A stretch of DNA of 64,000 nt from Paramacrobiotus metropolitanus (GCF_019649055.1 NW_026570248.1:434001-498000), one strand, 5' to 3'. Counted from the first letter of the stretch, positions 23,303 to 37,900 are shown. Translations and numbers: made by a program. The notes: generated by a model from the letters alone, not told the origin.

Positions 23303-25457
23303 TTAATTGATCTCTTCGTCGTCTTCGTCCAGAATCGGAACTTGTTGATAACGTTCTGAATGGTGCAGCTTCCGAGTGAAATGCCACAGAAGGGTGACTG
23401 CCACGGCAGAATTAATTAGACTGACCAGACAAGCCATGGCTGGGATTTGTGAATGATCTGCTACGTTTATATCTTCTGAAATTAGAAAAACAAAGAAATA
23501 ACTTTTGGGTCGATTAGCTTATCAGCTTTTGATGTTGTAAATACTTTGCATGTATGTGTAACTGCATGCCATTTACTCACCAATAAGCCACATAATCCGT
23601 TTGATTCCGGCCACCGTATTCGTGATGTTCTGCTTCAAGTTTTGGTAGCGTAACAGTTGCAAAAGTGCTGTAGAATTGAATTGTCCCGTTATGAGGAACT
23701 CCAGGTCCACCACAACTACCACTGGAAAGAAACGAAATATTCCCATTTATAATTATTACCTATATGCATCAAGAGCCTTTCAGACCGACCGCCTTTTATA
23801 GTTTTATCACTTTTATTTATCTTATGCAGATATGCATAAGACGCGGAATTTGAAACTCGTGCTTACATGGCACAATAACCGGCGGTTGAGAAGATATTTC
23901 AAACAGGGTATAATTCAAACCGGCAAGATAGCCACTGTCCAGATTTTGAACGCAGTCACCAAACTGCTTTTCCAGGTTTCTAGCAATTGCAGATTTTGTA
24001 AAATTGGCAAACAGATCAGCGCTCTGGCCGTGGACATACGGCCATTTTGCTGCGGCCTGGATTACATTATTTAAAAAGGAAGTGTAATTGTAACCAGATT
24101 CGATTCCTTGTTTCTCGGCCACTTTCCGCAGTGCTAGCCCAACCACACCGGCATACACGTCAGGCTGCGATCCGTTCAGCTTGTTCGCCGCCAGCGAAGT
24201 TATCAGTGCTGCCACACCGATTCGGGAGATGTTGTAGTACGTTGAATTCGCTGCCATTAACGTTACGTTGGGATGACCAGCCAGATAATCAACCATTGCC
24301 AGGTGCGTTTTGTTTAGAATGGAGCTGTTAAATTTCCGGAGAAGCCTATCAGCAATTATTGCCAGTTTTCCTTGTCGCCAGTCAGTGACTATTGTGTCCA
24401 CTGTCTTCGTCGACAGAGCCAGATAATCCGTACTATCTGGACTGTCCCACGTTTCCGTTACACCTACAAGAGTTTCGACAGAGAAATTTTTGTAGATTTC
24501 CGTATCAGCTACGATCGCTTGCTGCCAGAGTTTGTGCACTGGGGTGACATTCAGTGGAGCCAGAGTCAGTGCCAGTGATAATGTGGTGTTCAGTGTTTTC
24601 GAATAGTCCACCTTGGCGAACCGCTTCTGCCATTCGGAGATAACCACATCAGCCGTGTAATTTTTCACAAAAGCCGTGTAGTTTAAGTTCACATAAAACT
24701 GCAGCTTTAGCTTGGGAATTGTAATTGGTGGGGAAGAAGTCGTCGTGCTTGTTGAACCACCATCTGGAAAGTTGATTTTAGCATTGAATATTGATCAATC
24801 TAAGTACAAGCTGACTGCGGAAGTTGTTTCTTATCCTGACCGAGGATGTGTGCTTTACTTTTGGGTATTGCTAGCCGTGCTTGTGCAGAAGCCAATATCA
24901 AAAATATTCTATACTGTTTATCAATATTTTATTACCTACGTAAATAGCATCTCAGGCAGTAATCAGTACGAATGTGTAATTAATAATATCTTTTCAAAAA
25001 CTAAAACCAAAGGTCAGCGCAAGCGCACTGCATATTATAAGACACAACCTGAACCCGACACTTAACTATGCATGATATTATGGATTACCGTGGTTCCGTT
25101 ATTCTGATTCTACCTGACATAAAGCTAAAATTCATTTTTTAAAAAATGAATTTCAGCCGACGAGGATGTTAAGCTTCCAACATTGTGCCATTTCATATAA
25201 GTAAAGTAAGCGTGTGTGCTTATATTGCAACAATTCTCTGATACGAGTTACGTATTCAGCTAAGATTTACAGGGTTAGCATTTTTATGATCATATGTTTC
25301 TTTCACAGTTAAAATCAGCATTCCGACAATCTGGAATCGTATGACGTGCAAGGCCATAGTTACCTACAATTTTAAGGAAGCAAAATAACAACAATATCCA
25401 GAATATAGGCAGACCGCGAAAGGCCGAACGATTCTCGAAATATCCGAAGTTTACCAT
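23303..25457 (-). CDS. Orphan type I membrane glycoprotein, four exons
   Basis: I do not recognise the family. Exons on the minus strand: 25457-25364, 24763-23867, 23721-23581 and 23475-23303; all junctions are phase 1 and the sum is 434 residues. The first exon encodes an N-terminal hydrophobic signal sequence (GLPIFWILLLFCFLKIV). A short Thr/Ser/Pro linker follows (TSTTTSSPP). The ectodomain of about 320 residues is helical-looking, nearly cysteine-free and carries 16 N-X-S/T sequons, for example KNYT, LNTT, YNYT, ANFT. Near the C-terminus a single transmembrane helix (MACLVSLINSAVAVTLLW) leads to a short basic-then-acidic tail ending DEDDEEIN. Segments such as NYTSFLNNVIQAAAKW and NYTADVVISEWQKRF look weakly repeated. 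It is probably a surface or secretory-pathway protein. The signal peptide might instead be a signal anchor. Confidence 0.75.
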
Positions 25458-26196
25458 GTTGCGGCAATATCCCCTTTTGGGTTTGATCCCCGCTAAACTA
25501 AGTATCATACTCACTGACAGGTCTGCTATGACTGGAAACTTCATACTTAAAATATCTGAGATCTTTTTTAAAAACGTTTCTAAGACTAACTGATTTTTCG
25601 GTTTCCATGCAACCAAGAAGACTATTATGGAATGAAATATACTCTACACTTGACGAATATTTTATGGAATTTGCACTAAATTGTTTTTAAACTGCAGTTG
25701 CCGAAATTGCGATGCAAGATGGCATTTGTTCCGTTACTTGAATACGAGTACGACAACACGGCTCGTAATTACTACAAAGCACGAGTTTAATTTTGATATT
25801 TGTTCCGCAAGGCGGCACGGGTAGTACTAAATACATTTTATTTAAATGTGTAAGCTGTTGTCAGCGGTGAAGACAAGAGATTATTTATTATCGTACCGGC
25901 CCGGCCCTTGCGCAGACACTTCAGAACAACGAGAACAGAGAAATGTACGTGTACCCACAAATTTTTTGAAGTGGGAGCAGTCTCAAAACTTCCCAGCGAT
26001 AAGTCTTTATTCTTGAGCAATATCATTATCACGCGGACACATTATACACAAGAAAGTACTATGTAATTACATGCTTCGGGTCTTCCCGGGTGTCCAAATT
26101 ACGAATGGCTCTATCGATCACAGTAAAAACTGAAATGGAATACTCTATCGAAAACATTAAACTTTACGTGAATTCTCAGCCATGCGAACGCTGGAA
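25458..26196. other. Spacer between orphan glycoprotein and PLCXD genes
   Basis: The two genes share the minus strand. A minus-strand AATAAA (plus-strand TTTATT at 26006-26011) is a candidate poly(A) signal for the PLCXD gene, 186 nt past its stop. The rest should hold the promoter of the glycoprotein gene. I see no other conserved frame. Confidence 0.5.
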
Positions 26197-27718
26197 TTAT
26201 GGTGGGGAAGATGTAGCCTTCTTCTCAAGGTTCTTCTGGTCTTGCTTGAAATCCAGAAACCTTGATGAAATTGTCATCGTTTCCAGCTTTTGGTAATTCA
26301 ACAGAATAACATTCTGAGTAAAATTATCTAACTCAACAAAGTCCAAAATGATAATGTTAAACCAATTGTCACTCTTTTTTGTATTAACCCACTGCAGAAC
26401 TGCCGTTGCCGTATTTTCTCCGGTGAATTCCTTTAGTGATTTGAAGGGGTACCGCAATATCGTCGCTACGGTGGGAGTAAGAATTCCCTGGGTGCCATAG
26501 AAAATCTGTGCCGGCGGCGGTCCACAGGCGTATCTCTGATCCAGGTACGTAATGAGCTGACTTCGTTCGGTCACGTTGGGCCATGGACAGCTGATTGCGC
26601 AAGCGGGCCAGATAAACTTCGGAAAACACTGCGCAATGTTGCTGTGGTAAAAACAGAATATGCGTTCGCGACCCTGCCAAATTCCATTCAACGTAATTTT
26701 ATCTAAGCTCTGCGAGCATGGAATTAACAGTGGCCCCAGTGCATCGACAATTATATCCACCAGCTGCTGATGGTCAAACAAATTCATAGCATACAGATGG
26801 TTGATATCCAGAATAATCACTTCTTGTGGATGCTGCTGGGAAAAAGCTTTAACTTCCGTTAAGCAGTCGCGGATTTCCGCTCCGTACAATCCGTGAACAA
26901 TGGAGAATTGGTCACTAGCCGGTCCTCGCGAAATACGCAGATCCAGATAACGGATTCCAGTCTGCAGTTGCTGTGTAAAGGTCAGGGTCTGCGTAACAGA
27001 CCATCTGTAGACAATCGGACGCGCCAAGCAGCCGAAGGCTTTCAGGAATATCAACAAATTGTTGGGTTGATCCGGAGCAAAAGGCCCATTCGGATCCAAA
27101 GAATAAGTTCCACTGTCGTGCGAACCTGGGTAGCAGCAAAAATATTCACTGTATTAGTGTATGGTGGACTTCTACACTCGCTCTAAGCGAACATGTTAAA
27201 AAAGACCTCTGTAGTCTACGAACAAAAAAATCAAACCAAAGGAGTACAGTACCGTGCGCACTTTCAAAACGAGCACCAGACTTGAGATCGTCTAGTTGCC
27301 GTAATCTATAACTTACTGCGTTTTTCTGGCATTTATCATTTCCACTTGTGACTTATCTATTATTTCCCTATCGTTTTATATCTTTTCATATTGTCAATTC
27401 ATATTTTCATATTGTTACGGAAATATTTTATATTCTACCAATGACACGTAATACTTTGTACTGCAACTTGACACATGAGCCGAATTATCGAAATCAAGGG
27501 CTCTGATCTGGTAGAGCGGTACAAAAGCTACTTACTTTATACAGGCAGTATTTAACAACATGAATGAAATGAGTTTCTGGCTTCTGCCACATGATAACAA
27601 TGTCGTCCTTTTGATTACGAAGAAAAGCCTTAGGCCTACCTGGAATAGCAATAGCGGAAATTGGGACAACTTGCAAAGTGGTGGGAAGCTTGCTCATCCA
27701 GTTGGAGTTATCTGCCAT
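26197..27718 (-). CDS. PI-PLC X domain-containing protein (PLCXD type), two exons
   Basis: Exons on the minus strand are 27718-27640 and 27125-26197, joined in phase 1; 335 residues, the usual PLCXD1-3 length. The family is the X-domain-only group related to phosphatidylinositol-specific phospholipase C, cytosolic enzymes that act on inositol phospholipids. The first exon gives the start MADNSNWMSKLPTTLQVV and AIAIPG. The junction restores GSHDSGTYS with the first catalytic histidine. GIRYLDLRIS and VHGLYG supply the usual acid residues and the second histidine. EVIILDINHLY and WFNIIILDFVE are further conserved core strands. There is no Y domain, PH or C2 domain, as expected. The start ATG is the first in frame before this motif set. 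Which of PLCXD1, 2 or 3 it matches best cannot be said by eye. Confidence 0.9.
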
Positions 27719-30700
27719 TGCCGCGATTTCATGGATAATCATATACCCTCGCAAAATACTTTGTAGTAGTGTTGGGCAGGGTTAGGCTTGAGTTCGCTGA
27801 TATCCTGAGTCTGCGAGGTCTCCAAACAGTCGATAGAGAAGATCATAACCATAACGTCCATAAGGCCATAACCCATTGCGCGTTGCCGCCATCGACTTGC
27901 TGATAATGGGAAATTAACATCATGACAGAACAAAGAAAACATAAGTAATTATCTGCTAGGATTGCAGCTTTGAAAGGAATAATCAGAAGTATTGATCAGC
28001 TCGCATTATGGCAGCTAGAAGTATCGCCAGTATGGATTAAATAGTGCTGTCAGACTATCAAAAACATGGTATTTAAGCTCACTTATGATAAGTGACTTAT
28101 CAACGATTCAACGGTGAACTCAAGTAGCGGTCTTATATATCACATACGATAAAACTTAATAAGTACAGAACAATACTATACAGTTTATGCTAATATTAAT
28201 AATTTTATTATTATAGTTGTAGTACTTGTTACCTTGTATAATAAACTTGTGTACATGCAAACGTGCTAAACGAAGATACAATAATTATATGTTATCGCGC
28301 GTTGCCGTTAGACGTTAGTAAATTACTGGAAGGAGACATTTAGCATAAAAGACGTGAAAACAACGATTTAAACTTTTTATAAACACGTTTTTTGTTATTA
28401 CCAATACTCGTATTTCACAAAAGGAGCCATGAAATACCAAAAAAAACAGAATTAGGACGAGAAAGAGAGACAGAATTCATAATATTAATTCATATAATAA
28501 AACATATACCGGTACCTATTCCTAATAACGTTCCGACCGCGTCCCTGTGTGACCGACTGTGTCGAGACTCGAGATTCTGTTCTGTGACTCTGTCTAGTCG
28601 CTTTTGAATTCATATGTCTCGCGTACGTGCTGTTCCACGATGTCCCATTGACGATGCCCTCCCTGGCTTCTTTACAAACTGCATGAATGAAAATACTGCC
28701 AGTATACGAGTACCGTATATACCGTAGCATGTACTTACTACAGTGCTATCAGCCTATCACGCCGTCAACCGATGGCACTATGCCAAAATCTTGTTTGTTT
28801 TCCTTTTTGGAGCTTTTTCGTTCGTTTGCGGTTGCTGAATTTTCGAATACGATTTATTCAACTCTGATTTGTTGGGAGTAAAATATGAAGTATTATCCCC
28901 TATCCACTCTTTGACGCTCAGTAAAAGCGTGAGCTTTAGTTTTGTCGACACTGACTTGTAATGCCCGTAAGTTCTTGACTACTGCACTGGTAATTGTGCA
29001 TTTATAGAATATGTCAAGCGCTTGCTTTTTTTGTAGAATCTCCTGGACGAGTGTTTTGGCTTGTAAGTTTTGTTAACGCAATTCCGCTAATCAAACGGTA
29101 TCGATTGCTAAATGCGCGTTATAATACCCCTTTATCAGTTGTTCGGAACGTAAAATTATTTTCAGTGCCTCACTTTAGCTTTATGTTTGCCAGGTTTGCG
29201 CCTGCGGATTCGGAAAATCTGAATAGTAGTCTAGTAATCTTTGATGCCTGTATTTATGGTGGAATTTTATGAATATGGATATTATTGTTGCCATTTATTT
29301 GCGATGATCACAATGCATGGCTAACGTTCGCGAAAATGCAGAATATGGTGAAAACTTCGGATTCTCCAGGACACGAAAGGATTTTCAACGGTAAATCTGT
29401 AAAATTATCAGTTGCCTTGAAATGAATGCTGTTTGCTTTTGCAATTTTTAATAACTGCAAATCAGAAAATGCGCAGTTTTCATTTTTTTTGCGGGAGAGC
29501 ATTGTAACTTATGTGCTGTGGACATGAAAGATTTTGGTTCCCGTTCTAGTAGAAATATGTTTGTAATATATATTTGAATACACATTTGCAGTGTCGATAC
29601 TGTCGTATAATCCTGACAGCATGAAAATTACACGAGTAGTTCAACTGTCCAAAAAGTCCTTTGGAAATTTAACTAATTGCAGTATGACTGCAGTTTATGT
29701 TCTCGTAAAAACTTTTAACGTGACTTCCATTTGTAACTGTAGGCAAGGCACCAAACTTAAATAGCGGTCTGACCAGGAGTACGATAGTTTTACCACTTTT
29801 ATTAGTTTTTTTATACTTCGCTTCTGTGTCCGAACTTGTTGCAACTTCTAATATCGTGTAATTACTACTGAACTTATGATCACTGAAACAAACAAAATCC
29901 CAAGCTGCTTCTCCATTTTTACAATTTTTTACATGGCATTCTACCTTAAATTGTATTCAAATATAATCATTCTTATTTTCTATTTGATTGGATATTATGA
30001 GTGATATTTCTAAAGTTTTTATCGTTATGGCTCTTGGCGATGGTAATCTTATGTAGCGTTTCAATCTTAAATTCAATGATCAAATACGTAAGCGGGAGCG
30101 TGTTCTCAGCCATTTCTTGTGAAGATAAAGATAAACTGCAGGCACATGGGAATCTGCTTAGTAGTCAAACGTCTTTGAATTCTCGATAACTACTCGTAGT
30201 GCAAACAGCTGAATAATTCGTAAATGATTGTTGATGAAGTGTATTGAAAAATGCCTAACAACCTGACATGGTCATAATACTGTAGAACTCACCAACAATG
30301 AGTGCTAATGGTGATCTGACTGAAGTGAGTCTGTCCACAACTGACTCGCGAGTTTTTTCTGACTGTTTCTGTGTTAAACTTAACTGCTCTTGCTGTTACA
30401 TCAAATCTAAGAATTTTAGAAACCCATATTTGTAGGTAATTTTAGTGTACGTTTGCTGCTTATTCGTTTGAATTTGTGTGATGTGCATGGATTTTAGATT
30501 GATCTGCATTTTTTGGAAATAATTAACCGTAAACATTCTGCTGACAAGTAGACCAGGAAGCTCTAATTTACAGTACTTTTCTTATTCATAATGAAATTGC
30601 TGTTACGTATCCCTACTAGTTAGCAACTTAGCACCATGTTTAAATTTCGCGTATTCCCAGTTTCGTAAAACTCTGGAAAAATAAAACTTATCCCATGAGC

Positions 30701-31240
30701 TTGAAACTTGATTAAAACTTTAGGTGAACAGTTCAGTTTTTATTCATTACACTGCTATTTGTTTGTAATATCTACTTCAGATGGATGATTTAGTTGCCGA
30801 TTATTGATTAATACTGTAGTGTGATAACAGTAACGTTTTGAAGACATGTATTAAAAAGTACGTAAATGTTTTGAAGTTACAGGTGACACACGTATAATTC
30901 ATATTGGTGCAAGAGTTCGACTCATGTAGAATCATTTTGTTCTATCAGCCTGCAAAATTTATTTCCAGTACGAGTATGTTTTGTGATTGCTCAAGTGTAG
31001 CGTCGAAAGCGTTATTAAAGTAGTAAATCCGCGGTTAATTAACCGTAAAAGGATGTGCATCAATGCATGGTATTGCGAATCATCAGTACAGTAAGTAGCT
31101 AAATTCTTCGCAGTAAGGTTTTTTGAAGCAATATCTGTTTCTTTGCAATTGCCTGCGAATTTTGCTTCCGCGTTTATTGAGTATGAAATGTATGCTCTTA
31201 AATATATAATTACTGACCATACATTACGCCATCTTTACAG
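27719..31240. other. Divergent spacer upstream of trio
   Basis: About 3.5 kb between the PLCXD start (minus strand) and the first coding exon of trio (plus strand). An acceptor-like TTTACAG ends at 31240, two bases before the trio ATG, so at least one non-coding trio exon should lie here or further upstream. The sequence is AT-rich. The few frames of 60-90 codons (for example 28994-29272, 30001-30189) have no homology I recognise. Confidence 0.55.
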
Positions 31241-31242
31241 GT

Positions 31243-31950
31243 ATGGCCAAAAGTAATGCAAGTGGACTTCTGCGCCTGTTACGAGAGAGGCTGGCGTTTC
31301 TTTCTGGTGCGTCAAAACTGTTCCAAAAATATTTTCCTAATTATTACAGATCGCGTGATCAGTCGCTTGGTTGGTTACTTTTATTAGGGGGTCGAGATAG
31401 GCAGGGTGGCGCTATCATAACCTTTCCAGCATCGTCAAGTGTACTAGAGGATGTTAGGACTGACGATCTGCGCCAGTTAATGGCATATTTAACTGGGATC
31501 CCCAGGTATAAAACTTTAGTTACTGTGGTGCAACCTTTAACTCATCTGGACAATGTTTCGTAGTGAGGAAGTGCGACGCCATGGATTCACCATCATTGTG
31601 GATTTACGAAAATCCCACAGTAGCGGAAAGGCATTGCTCAAAGCGTTTCAGGAAACGTTTGGTTGTCCCATACGCACTGTATTTGTGATTAAACCGGATA
31701 GTACCAAAGCGAAATCCACTCAGAGCAGTTCGAAATTTCCTTTTGAGGTGTGTTTTTATAAAAACAGAAGCTGATGATCTAGGATGTTTGGTCACTTCGG
31801 ACTGTTTTATGGTAGGTCTTGTGGATTTCCGTTGATCAGCTACCAAAGTATATCAATACATCACAGCTGACGACCGATCTCGGTGGATCGTTATTCTACA
31901 ATCACAATGAATGGGTGGAACTGAAAGCGATTATTGATGATTTTATTGAC
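31243..31950 (+). other. trio: trio segment: CRAL-TRIO (SEC14) domain
   Basis: Residues about 35-180, from three exons. [33 protein letters not shown] and [11 protein letters not shown] line up with the Trio SEC14 fold, which binds phosphoinositides or inhibits GEF1 in the family. The third exon starts after TATGGTAG at 31815; an alternative acceptor near 31768 would bring in stops. Confidence 0.85.
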
Positions 31951-34900
31951 AAGACGACAAAGAAGTTGGATAACTCGGAACAGCTGAAACGAAGCCTCCT
32001 TAATGCCGATCTGGCCAATGACCTAGTCACTGCTGATAATATGCTCAAGGAGCACGATAAGCTTCGAAAAAAGATCAAAGATCAGAATTTTATTCCTGTC
32101 GAAGAGATGGAGGAAGAAGGACATCGAATATTGTCGCGACTGAGCTCCCGAACCGATCCTTATGACGCTGCTCATCCAGCTTCCATCAACAGTTCTTTAT
32201 CGTCAATTGCTCAAAATCCTGATTTTCAGCCTTTGTTAAATAATGTACGGATTTTATTGGAGCGTCTTCATGGAATTCGCGCTCAACTCTATCACGCTTG
32301 TCAACAACGACAAGAAAAACTAGAACACTGTCGGCAGTTACGGTTATTTGAACAACAAGCGGAAAAGGTGTTGTAAACTGATGACACTCTGACAAAACCA
32401 AAACAAATTACCACATCCTTTCTCTTTTTTCGGTAGATGCTCGAACGGATGAACTCTAGCCGGCAGCAATTTTTATTAAATTATACAGAAATTGGAACTT
32501 CATATTCTGCAGTTAAGGGACTTCAGGATCGGTTTGAGCAACTCCAGATGGACTGTTTGGTAATGGTTGAGTTGTAAAGCGTGTACTTTTCGTAATTCAT
32601 CTGCTTCACTTGAAATTGGCTTAATAAGTATTGGCGGAATGTTTTCAGAATATGTTTGTCGATGTTGACCGAATTTTGGATATCGGGGGTCGTTTGGTGG
32701 ATTCCGGACACTACGCGGCTCAGGTTGTGAAGTTAGTCGCCAATAAACTGGACCGAGAAAAGAAAGCTATTGGCACAGGATTGAAAGACAGAGCAAATAT
32801 TCTTTCTCTATCGGCAACCTTCCACAGAAAGGCGGAAGATGTAATTTGTTTCATTTCATGAGTATCTTCCATGCTCTGAATGCAATACCTGTTTTTACTA
32901 GTTTGCAAAAAATGCACCTTCCTGGGCTGCTGCGTGCCAAATCGAAAATCTCCCTAATGAAAGCGCAGCTCTGGAGAAATTAATTGATCAGCATGACTTC
33001 GTTGCTAAATCCATTGGACAGGCATATACGGAGGTACACGGAATTTAATTGGCATACAGTTTTTATTATGTGTATTGCTGAATTTCTTCGTTTATGGACA
33101 GCTAATTTATGCAGGTTCACAGCTGCAGCAAAGAACTTATGCACCATCTGAACAGGCTTATTATGTTCTGTCGTCGTGCGCTAAGTGATTATGTACGGTT
33201 TGTGGTGGATTTGTTTCCCTTATTTCATTCAGTTTTTATGGTTTCATTGAGTTATCATTATTTATTAGTTTGCGTCTTTGCGTAGACAGCCAATAAACTT
33301 TGATTTTCGCAGTGTACTACCGACGGCAAGGCAGTTTTGGACACATTGCATGGGTCCTCGGATGCGTCCAGCAGAGATCAAGTGGTTTCCAAAGCGGACT
33401 ACACAAGAGGTGCGCCTTTCTGAAGTTATTTTTGATGCTAAATATTATTTTCTCGTAGCTGATTATCTAAGAAACCGATGACGTAATGCGTTTGTATTTG
33501 AATAAATTTACTGTATTACCTTGCGCTTTTACTTGTATCGATTTTTGTAACTGTTTTATGGTGGCTTTGAAGACAGGAAACTTTATTGTAAATAGTCAGA
33601 GGCGGCCCAGATTCCCGGTTTGGGTTTAATGGTCATAAAATGTTAACCCACCGTTGACTTTGCGGTATTTCTAGCTTTTGGGTTGGGGTGGGTAATGGTG
33701 GTGAGTTCGAGACACAATTGTAAGTCATTAACAGAAAGTTGCTTTTATGAATTTCGAGTGTGCGGTTCAGTCATTTGCTCGTGAAATAAAATAAATGGCA
33801 CTCTAATTAGAGCGACTTGCATGTTCTTGTCTTTATTAAAATACTTAGTCAATAAAGTGAGAATAAATTATTTTTCAGAAGCTGCTCATATCCTGGATGT
33901 CATTCGCAACATTTTGGCGCATTACCGGCAGTTGCAGCAGTTGTGCGATGCAAAGAAAGCTCATTTGGAGAACTACTGGGCATTGCGATTGTTTCAGGAC
34001 GATGTTAGACAGGTTATTTGCATTTCTCTTCTTGGCTTTACAGAGAAGCTGTTTACAGCTAAATTTCAGGTTATCGATTGGATAAATACTTGGGGTGATC
34101 CCTTCCTGCAGAAAACATGCGAAGTTGGCAAATCACATTTGCGGGCTAAGAAGTTACGAGACAGTCACATCGAGTTCGAAGGAGTAGCACAGGTGATTTT
34201 ACTAAATTTTATATACCTAGGTATCGTAACTGCCTACATTTTCTTGTAGGTATCGTAACTGCCCTATTTTGGCATTGTTCGTTTCATAACCCAGTCTTTT
34301 CACTAGCTCGAAACAAAAATTTTAGGTCTACACTGTATCCGTAAATTTTTTGGTGGTCAAACCATAAACGTATTTTTTCTGCACCTCACAAGTGTTTTTA
34401 CAAAGCACAGTTTTAAAATTTGTTTGTTGGAAATAATATCTCCAGTGGATACCAACAATAACTGTAAATTGGTGAGGAGGCGCACTGCGGGTAAATACAA
34501 ATATCGTATTAAACTGTGAATTTTTTTAAATACATATTTATTTAATGACAACTGCAACCGTGATCCAGAGTTTGTCCTGCTCGGTTTTCTGCCTTTTTTG
34601 CTTCTTGACCCCGTTTTTATCGACGTAGCCTCTTCAGCAGACCTTTGTTCATTAGCTCCTTCTATGCCTTTGTGATGCACCAGCTAGACCGAACGATTTG
34701 TTTGTACGAGTGCGGGGAAATCGATCAAAATGGTTACTGGTTAGCATTGATAAAATATGTTTATAGAACACGTACACCAATGCTGCCAAATTGCTAGAAG
34801 CTGCCAGGCGCTTAATCCAAAAGGGAGGTCAAAACATCGATGAAGTACGAAATAGTTCCCTGGACCTGGAAAAACAAACAAAAGAATTTGCCGGTCGTGT

Positions 34901-37900
34901 ATCCGCAAGAAGAACGATGCTTGATACTGCCGTTGCTTTTTATGACCACCTTTCAAACGTAAGCGAATGCTGTGAAGAATATAGACCAAAATTAACAGAA
35001 CATTTTCTTGTCTGAATAAAACTGCGCTTAAGATACAGTTTTTTTAATTTCAAAGATTTTTAAGTGAATTATTTTATATATTTCGGTTTCAAAATTTGAA
35101 AGATTTTTACCATTTGTTACCACGTTATTTCATAAATAGTTTAAATACGGTTAGACTGAATTGAGACAATCAGATAGTTAGAAATAGAATGTGCCCTAAA
35201 TTATTTTTCTATAAATATAGTTTTGATCTTATTTCAAAGTTCGCCCCCAAAACGGTAAAACTCGTACTGCACACCATTGCTCAATAATACACGGTTTCTT
35301 GAAAGGTCCTGTTTTTGACAAATCAGATTTTATCACTTTCAGTTGACATCTTGTCTCGAGCAAGCAAAAAAGTCTGTTCGTGCTGACTTGCCGGTTGATT
35401 CTTTGGAATCTGTTGTGGAAGGGTTGAATCGCTTAAGCAATGAGCGGCAAGCTGTTATGGAGTGTTGTACGCATACAGATCGCGAAGGATATGCATTGCT
35501 GAGCCAACTCAGGTAAGCTGTCGACAAATACCTCAAAAAATAAACAACATGCTCAAGTATGACTGATGCTTACAAATTCTCTCGAGAGTACAACGAAACT
35601 CAAACTCCCCGGAAGTACTGCATACTTAACTCTGTTTACAACCTGTTTTGCAAGTGTAAATTTTTGCTTCCGAGATACTTACTGTGGAATGTATCTGCAT
35701 GTTCATCATGTAAATTGCGCAGACATATTGGTTTAAATTTTCTGTTAGTGGCTGATGTAGTGGCTAATGCTATTGTACACATGTTCCGCAGTTGATGTAG
35801 AATTTTTTTACTTTGCAGAGATGCTTCGATGTTAGAATCGGTAGACTATAACCACATCGAGCATACTTTGAAAATCATCGCATCTAATCGTGAAGAATTA
35901 GATGCAGCTTGGGAGCCGAGACGAATTGTTTTGGATTTGTATTTGAAGTTGCGTATGTTTGAGCGTAGTGCCAGTGAAGTAGCGTCGGATGTTGACTCCT
36001 GGGTGGATTCCATTCAAGAGAACGATCTGGACATTGATGCGCCACACGCTAAACAGGAGTTCAGCGATCTGGACACCCGAGTTGACCAATTGTTAGCCTT
36101 AAGTCAACAAGCGTACGCACGTGGACAGGAATTGACGCAGTATTTGAGCAATTTTCCTCAAGTGAATATGGTCGATTTATCTCACATCAAACAGCGTGTG
36201 GCCAGTTTACTGGACTTCCTTGTGGAGCGACAGAGTGATATTCCGGCAGTGGCTGAAATTTACCGGATACGATTGCAGAATGTCGTCCAGCTGAATCAGT
36301 GCAATGAACAGGCACAGGAAATATTGAGTTTTGTCCACGCTAAAGAATGCGCCCTCAAATCGCTTCCGCTGACGCTTAAATCCTTGAATGAATCCGAAAT
36401 GTTGCTGCGCTGTCACGACAAAGTCCGCTCAGAAATCGACAGTGCTCGGCCTGTGTTAACCAAATTCCAGGATCTGGCGGAAAACATTGCACAGAATGAT
36501 ATTGATGGTGCTGAAGTGGCCCATCGGCTAATGGAGAATGTCAATTCGCAGTGGCAGCAGCTACTGTGTAACACCGAAGAAATACACCGGGCCATGTCAT
36601 CGGGTGTAACATTCTACCGTGCTGCTGATCAGGTAGGGTATCCTGGCCGGGTTATAAGCAGTATTAAAATTTAGGCAATATTATCGTATACCTTGAGAGT
36701 GTTTTGACCCTGTGCATTATTTTAAACGAAAGTGAACCAATAGCAAATTAGTATGTGCCGCAACTGTCAACGATTTCCCATTATTCGCGTATTTGGTTCT
36801 CCAAACCATTATACATATCTGACCGTAATTCAACCTGCGTACCTACAAAAAAATAATTGTTTATCAACATAAAAAATATGCATTCGTACTATCGTACTAA
36901 AGAGGAAGCATTTTATTTTCTAAAAATTAATATCACTTACGATTCTAGCTGTACACACAGAATTTGAAATGTATTGGTGATTGCGGGTATCTCAATTGGT
37001 CATCATGTAAAATGCGAGAATTTTCAAATATTATTGGATGGTAGGTGCGCGCTGTCCTGGGAGCCTTGCATAACGAATACGGCCACGATGAAGATTGGTG
37101 TGGCGGAGACAAATCCCAAAGGGTAGACAAGATGCAATGGATTGCGAAGCTCACCAGCAGGCATCAGGAACAAAAGGAAGCCTTTATGAAAGTGAGTAAC
37201 GAACTACTGAATCTAGGGAACGTCGAGTTTTGCCATGTTCAATGGTTGCTACTAGCTAGGGATATGATGAAGTTTAATACCAAGTTAATTAACCTTGATC
37301 TTTTGCTGTAAGTGTAAACCACCGTTCATTCAGCATAAAACACAACGTGCTTGATTACAGTGTTTATGATTAAAACACTGCACAAGAAGGACGGCATTTA
37401 TTAGGGAGATTCGGACAGATACTTTGCAGATAAGGATGTGTAATGATAATTTTGTAATGAAACAGAAATCACCGGCGACGGGGCTCGAAAGTCTGTTGCA
37501 TTTGCACCTGTACTCTACATACAGGTATTAGATCTAACTTAAGTTTCATTCTGACACGCCGCGTCACCTCGCTCTTAACGGCAAAATTCAAAGTCTAAAA
37601 CTTGATCAAGACCAAGCAATGTTTAAAATTTTTAATTAATTAACGCCTGCTTTGAACGCGGCAGTGGTCTTTTTGTTAGTATACGGCATGTACTCCAGTA
37701 GTACCACAGTTCTGTGAGTCGTCCTACTGTAGGTATTATGAAATTACGGTAGTTTGTAGACAATTTTATGGAAATGCACAGGACGACTACCGCTGATTTG
37801 CTGAAGCTGAAAGTTGTAAGTTTTCAAGGCGTGAAGTGTGTGTCATTGCAACCCTTCTGTTTTAATTTTTTGTATCGACACAGGCAGATATGGGAAGTGG

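Noticed and set aside
30001-30189. Secreted peptide gene upstream of trio
   Set aside because: The hydrophobic start looks like a signal peptide, but the frame is short, its codon use resembles the AT-rich spacer and nothing else supports expression.
37045-37311. Frame continuing past the trio exon end at 37191
   Set aside because: The homology stops at EQKEAFMK, exactly at a GTGAGT donor, and resumes at 38769; the extra residues are intron read-through.
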